Assembly (NCBI RefSeq): GCF_005144965.1
Contig: NZ_CP039704.1
Location: forward strand, 62,001 to 126,000
DNA from: Hankyongella ginsenosidimutans
Lineage (GTDB): Bacteria; Pseudomonadota; Alphaproteobacteria; Sphingomonadales; Sphingomonadaceae
Reading direction: 5' to 3'
Length of the DNA stretch: 64,000 nucleotides
Shown: piece after piece, positions 51,226-60,647 of the stretch
How the letters are laid out: every line of letters begins with the position of its first letter
Position numbering within the stretch: the first letter of the stretch is position 1
Translations under genes and position numbers: made by a program
Notes under the pieces: generated by a model
What the model saw: the letters and a program-made list of their open reading frames with translations, nothing else
Databases searched by the model: none
What the model was told of the DNA's origin: nothing

Positions 51226-52633
51226 AACAAAGCGTAGATTTCGCATTGACCGAGCTTAATCGAGCCGTTGAAAAGCATCCCGATAATCCAGTCGTAAAGG
51301 CTCTGGCGGCCCGCCTGCTCGGCAACGGCGGCGACCTAAGCGGCCAAGGCAATCTTACACCGCTCGCAGTCAATACCCTTCCCGAAAACGCGCTTATCCT
51401 CGGACATGAAGCAAATTCACCCGATAAGCTGTTAGGCTTTGCAGGAGAAGGCTCGCTTATCACCGTCGCGCCACCGGGTTCCGGCAAGACGCAATGTCAT
51501 GTGCTGCCTAACCTGTTGACGTGGAATGGCCCTGCGGTCGTTCTCGACATCAAAGGAGAAATCCACGCAGCCACAAGCGCATGGCGCGCTGCCAATGTCG
51601 GGCCGATCTTCAAGTTCAGCCCGCTCGATCCCGATCAGGGGCATTCCTACAATCCCCTGCTGGCCGTGTCGGACGAACCCGATCATATTTGGGAAGACTC
51701 ACGCTTCCTTGCCGACATGCTGATCGTGCCAAGCGGTAAATCAAAAGACCCGTTCTGGGAGAGCCGCGCCCGCGACGTGCTAAACGCCGCCATTGCAATT
51801 ACCGTCAGGAATAATTCGCCAGAAGAGCGGACGATGGCACCTGTCCTCGACATCCTGCACGGCGTGGGATGGGACCGCTTCATCATTTCTCTGCAAGCAG
51901 CTACCGATGTCCCGACGATGGCACGCATGGGACGCTCGCTTGGCGAAATGGAGCCGAAAACCCGCGATGGCGTGCTGCAATCCGCTCTCGCCAGCATGAG
52001 CGCATGGGAAGGTGCGCGCATAGCGCGGGCAACCCAGAAATCGGACTGGACCCCGCCGATCTAAGATCAGGAAAAAATCCGACCATCTACATCTGCATCA
52101 AGCCCAATGAGATCGACAGCTATGCTTCCATGCTGCGCGTCATTATCGCGCAGCACATACGCGCCCTGACATCGAGCCTACCAGACCGGGGCACGGCTCC
52201 CATTCTGTTCATTCTCGATGAATTGCCAAGGCTTCGCCACATGCCGCCTGTCGAGGAAGCCCTCGAAATCGGCCGCCAGTATGGAATCAAACTGTGGATG
52301 TTCACCCAGAGTCTGGGGCAGCTCGAAACCGCATACGAGAACGCGGACGGCATGGTCGCCAATTGCGCCGTGCGCTGCTTCATGAATCCAAGCCTACAGG
52401 ATGGCACGGCACAGAAGCTGTCCGACGACATGGGCTATCGTGAAAGCGTGGTGGACGGCACGCGCGTCAAGCGCGTCGAACCCGATGTTCTCGCGGGGCC
52501 GGATTTCACCAGCAAGGTGATTGTCATGGCGTCGGGTGCCACGCCCACGGCGGTGGAAAAGCATTTTGCTTACAACGACCCCGAACTGACCCGGCGCGCC
52601 AATCTCGAAAGCGAGATTTCTGCCGCAGAATAG
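51201..52633 (+). CDS. VirD4/TraG-type conjugal coupling protein, frameshifted
   Basis: Hexameric ATPase that recruits the relaxase-DNA complex to a secretion channel. Walker A APPGSGKT (residues 90-97), then GPAVVLDIKGEIHAATSAWR and, after a frame change near 52060, ICIKPNEIDSYASMLRVIIAQH and Walker B PILFILDELPRL with IKLWMFTQSLGQLE. About 477 residues. The N-terminal membrane anchor of larger TraG proteins is missing; the membrane protein upstream may replace it. Start TTG 51201 is tentative. Confidence 0.87.
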
Positions 52634-52674
52634 CAGCTACAGCCTTGCCGCTGTGACAATCAGGAGAACTACCC

Positions 52675-53483
52675 GTGTCAGATGATGATGAATGGTATCG
52701 CATCCTTCGGGAAATGAATGAGAAAGACCGTAAGGCGTGGAACCAGATGCAGCAGCGGCATCTGGAAGAATCGCAAGGGATAGCAGATGCCGCCAGCAGA
52801 GAGGCACTATTCAAGCGCCACGATGAGGAACGGGAAGCTTTCAAAGATGCCTATACGCAGGGATTGAGCCAACAACATGAAGAGCAGGCCAAAGACTTTG
52901 CCCGCGAACAGAGCGAGAGCAAAGCTCGCCTGGCGGAGGAAGCCCTGCGTCAGGATGCTGTGCAGCGCGAGGAGGAAATTACCTCGAAATTCTTTGACGC
53001 CAAGGAACAGCAGAGGCTTGCGGATGAGGCTCAAAAGGCTGCGCTGGACGAACAAGCCTTGCAGCATGACGAAGCTGTAAAGGCGCAAATTGCGGCACAG
53101 GAGCTAGGCGTTGCCGATGCTGCGCGGGAACAGGAAGCGATTAAGCAGCGCAACGCTGAAATCATCGAAAAGAACTCCAGATTCAGGAGCAGATAGAAGC
53201 TGGCACCCTGCAACCCGTCGCGCCGGAGAAGGTGGAAGAAGTTATTCGGGCGCAATACGATGAGCGCCGGGAGGAAATATCACAGAGCATCGCCGACCTT
53301 CGGCAGCAGGAAATTGACAAGACGATTGGCGGAATCGACGATCCCGAAATGAAGGACTATCTTGCGCAACAGCAGAAGGAAATCGAGGAGAAATACGCCA
53401 AGCTGGAAGCCGAGCGCCTTGCCGCGTTAGAGCGGGAGGAACGGACGCGGCTCGAACGTGCCTTGGAGCCATACGGGCGCTAA
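52675..53483 (+). CDS. Long coiled-coil protein, frameshifted
   Basis: About 269 residues, almost entirely charged helix with many Glu, Gln, Arg and Ala and heptad-like spacing (REMNEKDRKAWNQMQQRHLEES; EEKYAKLEAERLAALEREERTRL). One frame change near 53180. No signal or membrane segment. Its composition resembles the C-terminal tail of the relaxase in this element, so it may interact with it. Function unknown. Confidence 0.65.
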
Positions 53484-53515
53484 GAGGGTTAAACCCTACC
53501 GCCCGCAAGGTGGCG

Positions 53516-54122
53516 TCAAGAATCGGGAGCGCAAGTTGGAATTGGCGAGTTTCTTGAGCAGCCACGTTTGTGGGAAAGGAACGGTATCCATAGGGATGAC
53601 ACGGTAGGTTTTATCTTGCCGAATAGGTTATTGGTGAAAACCCGCAGCGTTCCGATCTGGATGACCCCGAAACGATCTTTGCTGCACGCGTGAATCTTCC
53701 CAAGGACTTTGATGCCCTCCCACCGGCCTCCATAACCGGGTTGGTATTTGGGGCGCTCTTTCCTGACCCTGCCATGGGTAAAGTCGGCAGGCTTTAGCGG
53801 AGTGAAGCGGGAGTACATGTTGGAATTGTCGGCTTTTCTGATGAACCACGGCGGGAGCGGGAACTCAGTGAGCGAGATGATACGATCGGTCCTTATCTTG
53901 CCGATAAGATTGTAGGTAATGACCTTAAGTTTGCCCACTTCGACAATGCCGAAGGCATCACGACTCCGGTCATGAAGACGGGTATACTCCTGAAAAAACG
54001 GCGCTGCGTATGGTCGCCGTTCTCATAGAGGGGCGTTCCCGCCGCAAAATTCTAGCGACCCTGCGACGGGTAAAATCAGCAGGGGCGTTGTCGCCATTCA
54101 GATAATCGCGATCATTGGGCAT
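53516..54122 (-). CDS. Hypothetical protein with two tandem homologous modules, frameshifted
   Basis: ATG 54122 with AGGAC upstream gives MPNDRDYLNGDNAPADFTRR; a frame change near 53985 joins it to a frame ending at 53516. Each half carries PADFT..RV, RERP.Y, DRFG(V/I)(I/V), G.L.V.T.NL.GKI and then W/F-P: PADFTRRRVARIL with VGKLKVITYNLIGKI, and PADFTHGRVRKERP with IGTLRVFTNNLFGKI. About 201 residues, basic. An internal duplication with no family I recognise; accessory gene next to the mob region. Confidence 0.6.
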
Positions 54123-54371
54123 GTCCTATGGTAACATGCCGCCCGTCATGTCGGGAAAGTTTCTGCGATTTCCTTGTATAGTCAGACGGTTGCACCACCC
54201 ACAAATTCGCCCTTCGCGAACCCGTGACGCTTCACCTTGCCTAAACCGCCCCCACAGGCCGTAACACCAGATCAAATATACACCCAAAAGTTGCGTGCAG
54301 AATCGGCATTCTCTGTGATATTATAGAAATACTGGAAGATGCAAGCCATGTGCGGACTAACCGTTCACACT

Positions 54372-54737
54372 GGAACCTGACGGTTCCGGCTTGGCAAGGG
54401 TCTATTCTACCCCGTTGCATCCCGCGACCAATGGGAGCCTTCGTGCCCCCGTTGGAACCCCAGAGCAGGAGCCTTCCCGCCCCTGCACCCTGGACAGGGC
54501 CGCTGCCATGACCCGCAATATCGGGCATGTCTGCGTCCCAGCCAAAGGAGCCTTCGCGCTCCCTTGAAACCCATCGACCGCTGTTTCGACGGCGGCATCG
54601 ACCAAAGGGCTTTCATGCCCCTTGGAACCCTGACCGGAGCTTTCGCGCCCCGGACCACGAGCAGGAGCGTGTCGGCCCCTGCACCCTGACGAAGGGAGGG
54701 TGAACCCCTTCGATCCCCGGCGGATTTGTTGTCGGGG
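54372..54737. other. Array of hairpins with a shared loop, upstream of mobC
   Basis: Successive stem-loops with different stems but a similar core (GGAGCYTTCGYGCCCC). Stems: GGAACC/GGTTCC 54372-54387; CCAA/TTGG 54428-54455; GCAGG/CCTGC 54465-54486; CAA-GGAG/CTCC-TTG 54543-54566; CCAA-GGGC/GCCC-TTGG 54602-54625; CCGG/CCGG 54634-54653; GCAGG/CCTGC 54661-54682; CGAAGGG/CCCTTCG 54690-54712; CCCCG/CGGGG 54715-54737. Most are followed by (A)ACCCTGAC-like text. No protein gene fits. It sits where an origin of transfer or mob-gene leader is expected. Confidence 0.65.
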
Positions 54738-54756
54738 GCAATGGAGAGGCCACATT

Positions 54757-55192
54757 ATGGCCGACGACGAGCAAACGCCGCCGCGCGAACCATCGCCCGG
54801 CACCCGGCGCAAGTCCGATAAACGGCAGCGCACGGAAACCCTTTTGCCCGCGTCACCCCGAAGAAAAATCCGCTTTTGTCGCCCGCGCTGACCGTGCGGG
54901 CATGGCGTCCGCCGCCTTCATGCGCGCCCTCGCATTAGGCGACGCAGGCCCGCGTGCGCGTCGCCGCCGTCCCGTCGAGCATCAGGCACTTGTGCAGGCG
55001 CTCGCGACCCTCAACCGCGTCGGCAACAATCTCAACCAGATTGCCCGCAACACCAATCGCGGGATGGATATTGACGTGCCGCAACTGCGTGACGCGCTGC
55101 ACCAATACCATCAAGTGATCGCCGCCATTTACGAAGCCCTCGGCATGGAGCCAGCCCGTGATAATCAAGGGCAAGAGCCGGGCTGGCCCTAG
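54757..55192 (+). CDS. mobC: MobC-family relaxosome protein, frameshifted
   Basis: About 145 residues. Basic N-terminus with a ribbon-helix-helix-like region (MADDEQTPP...), then after corrections near 54843 and 54860 KSAFVARADRAGMASAAFMRALALG, and the MobC signature ALATLNRVGNNLNQIARNTNRGMD. MobC proteins help melt oriT and position the relaxase. The relaxase starts inside its last codons. Confidence 0.88.
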
Positions 55193-56644
55193 TCAGCTCG
55201 CCCACCACCTTGGCCGCGCAGATACCAACGAGCGCGTCGAAATCCTGCAACTGGATTCCGCAGGCACTCCCGAGCAAGCCTTCCGCGACTGGCAGACCTA
55301 CACCCTTGCCACCAAGGGCAAGCTGGGCCTTTACCACGCCAATATCGACCCCGACACCAAGTATGAAATGACGCCCGAACAATGGACGCGCGCGGTCGAG
55401 ATATTGGAGGAGGAGCTTGGTTTGCAGGGCCAACCCCGCGCCGTCGTGATGCACGAAAAGGACGGGCGCGAGCATATCCATGTGGTCTGGGCGCGCGCGG
55501 ACATGGACACCATGACCTTGCGCTCCGACAGCATGAATTATCAGGCGCACGAGCGCGCCAGCTTGCGAATGGAGCAAGAGTTCGGACATGAGCATGTCCC
55601 CGGCAAGCACGCCAAGCGCGACCGTGATGCCCAGCCGGAGTTTCCGACTGCCGAGGCTCGCCATGACGAATGGCAGCAGGCGGAACGCGCCGGTATCGAT
55701 CACCGCGAGCGCAAAGCGCAGGTCACGGCGCTATATGAGGCCAGCGATTCCGGCCCCGCCTTCAAAGCTGCCCTTGAAGATGCGGGATACGTGCTGGCAC
55801 GCGGCGACCGCCGCGATTTTGTCATCCTTGATGACGACGCCAAGGTGCATAGCCTTGGCCGCCAGCTTCCCGGCGTGAAGGCCGCAGCCCTGCGCGCCTT
55901 CATGGTGGACGTTGACCCGGAGCGCCTGCCGAGCGTGAAGGAAGCCCGCGTCGCGATCCGCGAAGCTGGCCGCGCCGCACCATTGCAGGAAGCCGATCAG
56001 TCCGGCCAGCCCGACACCACCGCAGAGCAAGCGATTCAGAGTCAAAACCCGCTGATCGCGATACACCGATGTCGCAGGAGGCAGCGGCAGACGCCGAGCG
56101 TCAGCATATCGACGCCCTACGCCGCGCTGTGATGGAGGTTCACGCGACCGAATTGCGGGAACAGGAGCTGCGCCACGCCCGCGAGGTGACGGAGTTGCAA
56201 GAAAGCCAGCAGGCAGCAGCCGACAAGGCGATAGAGACCTTCGCCAAGGAGCAGGCGCAGCGGATAGTCGCGGATCGCGTGCCCGAGCCGGGTGGCTTTG
56301 AGCGCATCTGGCGCAGTATCCGCGAGGCCGTGGACGAGGAAGCCCGTCAGCAGCGCCTTGCGGACGAGGCACGCCGCGCCGCCGATCTTGAGGATCGCCG
56401 CAACGACGAAATCCGCATCATGGTGTCCGGCCTAGATGCTGCACAGCGGGCCGAGATCAACACGCTTGTTGAACGTCAAGGTAAGGAGCGTGCTGACCTA
56501 CTGAAAGAGCAGGCCAACGACCTCAAACGTCGCATCGAGGACGACGAACGCGCGCGCCAGATCGCGCGTGAATATGAGGAACGGCAACGGGAGGCTTTGG
56601 CGCGCGACCGCGAAGGGCCGGAGCGAGAACCCCGCGCACGCTGA
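55158..56644 (+). CDS. MobA/VirD2-type relaxase, frameshifted
   Basis: Nicks and carries the transferred strand. Start GTG 55158 inside the mobC end. HUH-type metal site MHEKDGREHIHVVWAR (His 99, 106, 108) in the relaxase/mobilisation nuclease domain; then GHEHVPGKHAKRDR and a long coiled-coil tail after a frame change near 56065 (ELREQELRHAREVTELQESQQ). The frame stops at 56644, but the next frame reads on (RFLQSQPGLLLGQIASLVPQAAKSVSRFV), so a further one-base deletion near 56640 is likely and the protein may extend beyond 56800. Confidence 0.85.
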
Positions 56645-57105
56645 CAGGCTCGCGTTTCCTGCAATCGCAACCGGGCCTGCTGCTAGGACAGATTGCCAGC
56701 CTTGTGCCTCAAGCCGCAAAATCGGTATCGCGGTTCGTGCGCGATACGGCCCTCGCACTCGTGCCGAGCCTTGTCTCCCGATTTATGGCGGTTGCCCGCC
56801 GCACCAAGAAAACGAAGGGCGGGGCTGGTAGCGCCAGCCATTCCGAAATCACATCGAGTTTCTTTTCGACTTCCGGCAGCACGTCCGAAGGCGTGGGCGA
56901 CGGGCTGATATTGGGTCAATGTTCCTTACGCCGCCGCTGGCACCGCGACCGAAGCCGCCGCGCGCGGTGCGCCGCCGCCTGCGTTCAAGATTCCGTGCGC
57001 GCCACTTCTTGAAACCGCCGTGGTTACGATGATAGCTCCCCGAGGAGCCTTAAAGCCTCCTGTATTGCCCTTGATCGCGCAATGTTCTGCAAATGTCCTT
57101 GCCTT
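56645..57105. other. Probable relaxase C-terminus plus intergenic sequence
   Basis: The first 200 or so bases have a protein-like plus-strand frame continuing the relaxase (SRFMAVARRTKKTKGG). Beyond about 56830 no single frame is convincing. The rest leads to the operator in front of the methyltransferase gene. Confidence 0.4.
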
Positions 57106-57124
57106 TGGCGCCAATGTGGCGCCA
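57106..57124. promoter_or_regulatory. Tandem palindromic operator of the methyltransferase gene
   Basis: TGGCGCCA (57106-57113), ATG, TGGCGCCA (57117-57124): two perfect 8-bp palindromes 11 bases apart, so on the same face of the helix. They end ten bases before the methyltransferase ATG (57135). This geometry suits a pair of ribbon-helix-helix dimers, and the gene's own N-terminus looks like such a domain. Confidence 0.65.
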
Positions 57125-57134
57125 TAGTGATTTC

Positions 57135-58457
57135 ATGACGCAATCAGCCCGCACCAGCTCCGACCGTTCATGCGCCACGCTTCGCCTTGACCAAGGCATC
57201 GGCGCGAGGATTGACCGTGCACGCATGAGGCGTCCTGGGAATATCTCGCGCAACACTTGGATAACAGAGGCAATCCTCGAAAAGCTGCAGCGCGATGAAT
57301 CGGAGGGGAAGATCGTGCCTAGCTTCTACGAATTTTTCGCGGGCGGCGGCATGGCGCGCGCTGGCCTCGGCACGGACTGGCAATGCCTGTTCGCCAACGA
57401 TTTCGATCACAAGAAAAGCCGAGTCTATAAGGACAACTGGGGCGACAAGGAGCTTGTCACTGGCGACGTGCGCAAAGTGAAAGTCGCAGACCTTCCCGGC
57501 CAAGCCGATCTCGTGTGGGGTTCGTTCCCATGCCAAGACCTGTCGCTAGCTGGCGGCGGCGCGGGCCTCAAAGGTGACCGTTCAGGCACTTTCTGGCCGT
57601 TCTGGTCCTTGATGAAGGGGTTGCGGGAGGACAACCGCGCGCCCAGCCTTATCGTGCTGGAAAATGTCAACGGCACCTTGACCTCGCACGGAGGGAAGGA
57701 CTTCATCGCCATTTGCAACGCGCTCCATCAGGCGGACTACCGTTTTGGAGCGCTGATCGTTGACGCCGCTCATTTCGTTCCGCACTCGCGTCCGCGTCTA
57801 TTCATTATCGGCGTGAGGGGCGATGTAGAGATTCCGGCGGAGCTTATCGCTGACGAGCCTAGCTTGCCATTCCATACCCGCGCGCTGCGCAACGCCTTTG
57901 ATCGCCTTCCGCCGCGCCTCAAGAACGGCTGGATTTGGTGGAGTCTACCGGCACCAGCGGGCCGCAACACCATCTTTGCGGACCTGATCGAAGAAACGCC
58001 GACCAGCATTCCGTGGCACACACAAGCGGAAACTCGTGCGCTGCTCGCTATGATGAGCACCGTCAACCGTGCAAAATTACTGCCGCCAAAAGGCGGGGCG
58101 GCGTATGGTCGGCGGCATTTACAAGCGCACACGCTTGGATGAGAACGGTCGTAAGGTTCAGCGCGCCGAAGTCCGCTTTGACGACATTGCCGGATGCCTA
58201 CGCACACCCGCAGGCGGATCGAGCCGCCAGCTAATCGTGGTTGTTGACGGCGACAAAGTGCGCTCACGTCTGATTTCCAGCCGTGAAACCGCGCGCCTCA
58301 TGGGCTTGCCGAGGAATACAAACTGCCGGAAAACTACAACGAAGCCTATCACCTCACCGGCGATGGCGTGGTGGTGCCGGTTGTTCATTTCCTTGCCGAA
58401 CATATCCTTGGTCCAGTGATCGACCACAACGACACTGCATTGAAAGCGGCTGCATGA
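57135..58457 (+). CDS. C5-cytosine DNA methyltransferase with N-terminal RHH-like segment, frameshifted
   Basis: About 440 residues. Residues 14-52 (ATLRLDQGIGARIDRARMRR and NTWITEAILEKL) look like a ribbon-helix-helix DNA-binding domain. The enzyme follows: motif I FYEFFAGGGMARAGLG, motif IV GSFPCQDLS (catalytic Cys near 133), motif VI LENVNG, motif VIII SRPRLFIIGVRG, target-recognition region, then after frame changes near 58085 and 58310 motif X-like HLTGDGVVVPVVHFL. Alternatively a deletion has fused a separate RHH gene: GGAGGGG followed by GTG lies at 57303-57317. Its stop overlaps the DUF4928 gene. Confidence 0.88.
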
Positions 58458-59400
58458 ATTCGTCAACATCGACCAACACCTTGCCCGACCGCCTCATCCA
58501 ATTTTCTGACAAGCACATAGGGCTTTCCAAAGGGTCGCTCTCACTGGTCCTGATCTTGACTCGCAACGCGCAGTCCAAGGATTTTCCGCTCAATAAGGCC
58601 GACTTCGTAACAGGCAAAGGCGGGCAGGTCGCGGGCCTCGGCGGCGGAGCGGTCAAGAAGATACTCGCCGATCATGGCATTGATCGTGTTCTTTCCAGCG
58701 AGGGCGGACGCACTAGCCGGGGCAATATGGAGCGGATGGAGGCATACATTGATCTTCTCAACGAGCTGCACGCTGCCGGTTCACTAGACCTTGCTACCGC
58801 CGAGGCGTTCTGGGTCGAGAAGGCGTTGGAGTTTTCGACTCCCAGCCGTTCACGCTGCGCCTCGACCCTTCGCGCTCGCTTCGGGCTTCGGTGCGTGACC
58901 TGCTCGCCCAAGCGGTTGAGCGCCAGCGCGAAGTGCGCGGCACCATGTATGCGGGCGCTGTCATGCAGCATATTGTCGGCGCCAAGCTGGACATTGTGAC
59001 GGGCGGCGGCCTCACCCATCACGGCGCGTCTGTTGCGGACGCACCCTCGAACCGCGCCGGTGACTTCCTGATTGGGGACGTGGCTATTCATGTCACGACC
59101 GCACCGGGCGAGGCGCTTATTCACAAATGCCAAAACAATCTTGGTTCGGGATTGCGCCCAGTGATCGTTACGACAGAAGATGGTGTCGGCGGCGCGAAGG
59201 CGCTGGCCCGTCAAGCCGGAGTTGATGACCGGCTCGACATTATCGAGATCGAGCAGTTTATCGCCACCAACGTCTATGAGTGGAGCAAATTCCAGCGCGA
59301 GGATCGCTCCTCGACTGTTGCGGAAATCGTTAAGCGCTACAATGCCATTGTAGGGGAGTGCGAGAGCGACCCCAGCTTGAGGATTGAGTTTGACGGATGA
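58454..59400 (+). CDS. DUF4928 family protein, probable restriction component, frameshifted
   Basis: About 315 residues. SKGSLSLVLILTRNAQSKDFPLNKADFVTGKGGQVAGLGGGAVKKIL and ILADHGIDRVLSSEGGRTSRGNMERMEAYIDLLNEL are the hallmark of DUF4928, a family found beside C5 methyltransferases and presumed to be their restriction partner. C-terminal half, after a frame change near 58835: GAKLDIVTGGGLTHHGASVADAPSNRAGDFLIGDVAIHVT. ATGA overlap with both neighbours indicates one operon. Confidence 0.82.
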
Positions 59401-60253
59401 CGGTCACGCCCTGCCTGCAAAATGCCCAACTGCGCCAACTGATCGAGCGTTATGCCGAAGTGCTGAAAACTGAGGCGCACAGGCTGGGGACCACGGGCTA
59501 GACGAGGCCGAGTTTTACAACAGCGGCCTTTTCGTGGCGCGATCGAACGAGTGCGCGGGCAGTTTTCCGCAACAATGCGTGAGAAGCGCGAGTTTGTCCG
59601 GCATGTTCTCAACTACATGCAGGACCAAAACTTCATTCTCGACTGGCAATCAGCCGGTGAAGCCAACCGACATGATTACACTGTTACCATGCCGTCCGGT
59701 CGCACGTCCGTAATCGAATTGAAGGGTTGCCTTGACGGCAACAACACCAACATCTTCGAACGTCCGCCGCAGGCCAACGAGTTTGTTATCTGGAGCGTTT
59801 GCACCAATCCGGGTGCCGACCCGCGCCACAACGCTTGGTCAGGCATCCACACCCGATTGAGTGCCGAAATCATTGCCCGGCAGCAGCGGGTTGATGGTCT
59901 GATTATCTGGGATATGGTGTGCGGCACGATTGGGCCCATGCCCGAAGATCGTGCAGGAGCAGGCACCGCGCATCACGACTATCGGCCCTTACGAATTGCC
60001 GCCGCCGTGTCTCTATGTGTTTCCCGCTACCGTGCCGACCGCGCGGAATAACCCCCATCCGCCTTCGCAACAGCTTGCCGAAGTGCATTTCCTCAAAGCC
60101 ATACATGATTGCTTTCAGGGGCATGATGACGAAGTGAGCTACGTTGATTTCAAGGTCGAATACGCCGGAGTGGACACCGTGCGGACAACCCATATCCAGC
60201 GCGGTGGAGCGACCGTCATGGAATCAGGGGCGACCGCTATCCGGCGCACATGA
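59397..60253 (+). CDS. Putative PD-(D/E)xK restriction nuclease, frameshifted
   Basis: About 285 residues assembled across frame changes near 59500, 59540 and 59930. Helical N-terminus (LRQLIERYAEVLKTEAHRLG), then ANRHDYTVTMPSGRTSVIELKGCLDGNN, where the Asp and the ELK fit a PD-(D/E)xK active site, then QANEFVIWSVCTNP and HTRLSAEIIARQQRVDGLIIWD. C-terminal part HPPSQQLAEVHFLKAIHDCFQG. No specific family recognised. Overlaps the DUF4928 stop and the vsr stub (ATGA both times). Confidence 0.65.
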
Positions 60254-60411
60254 TCGGCACCTCGCCTAGCGAGCTTCGCAGCCGCATGATGCGAGCTGTG
60301 CGGTCAAAAACACTACGCCTGGGCGCCTTCGGGCCGGGCTTTATCGCTTGCGCGACGGAACCCTCGCTGCGGTTTCCGCCCATGCGGGTGACAATCCCTG
60401 ACGCTGGATAG
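60250..60411 (+). pseudogene. 5' remnant of a vsr mismatch endonuclease gene
   Basis: ATG 60250 overlaps the nuclease stop. MIGTSPSELRSRMMRAVRSKNT matches the conserved start of Vsr proteins, which repair T:G mismatches at 5-methylcytosine sites. From about 60315 the frame has no Vsr residues (no catalytic Asp/His or zinc site) and stops at 60411. The gene therefore appears cut after about 21 codons, at the junction with the ardC leader. Confidence 0.65.
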
Positions 60412-60436
60412 GGCAGGCAAGCCCGCCCAACTTTAA

Positions 60437-60465
60437 GCGCCGCCAGCGGCGCAGCCTTTTCTTTT
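60437..60465 (+). terminator. Rho-independent terminator-like hairpin
   Basis: GCGCCGC (60437-60443), CA, GCGGCGC (60446-60452), then a T-rich tract (CCTTTTCTTTTC). It would end transcription of the restriction operon before ardC. Confidence 0.6.
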
Positions 60466-60647
60466 CGAGGAAGAAAGCGGCTCTGCCTCTCTCTCCTGCA
60501 AGGTGCCGCTTTGGGGCCGTGGCTCACTTTGTTGCGCCCGCACCAACCCCGGCACCGGACCTTGCCCTCTCTCTCCGCCCCGCCGGGTCGGCAGGGGTCA
60601 TGCGCGGCGCATGACCCGCTGCGCGGATCAGAAAAGGAGCAATCAAC

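Noticed and set aside
54130..54400. Retron or reverse-transcriptase-associated RNA near the mob region
   Set aside because: No reverse transcriptase motif (such as YxDD) is found in any frame of the element's proteins.
54372..54737. CRISPR array
   Set aside because: Units are unequal in length, the conserved part is a hairpin loop rather than a full repeat, spacers are short and similar, and no cas genes are present.
54241..54833. Minus-strand open frames through the hairpin array
   Set aside because: They simply translate the repeats (Gly, Arg, Ala and Lys rich) and have no ribosome site or family match.
56926..57114. Minus-strand 62-residue frame before the methyltransferase
   Set aside because: It would start inside the operator palindrome with TTG and has low-complexity composition; more likely a shadow.
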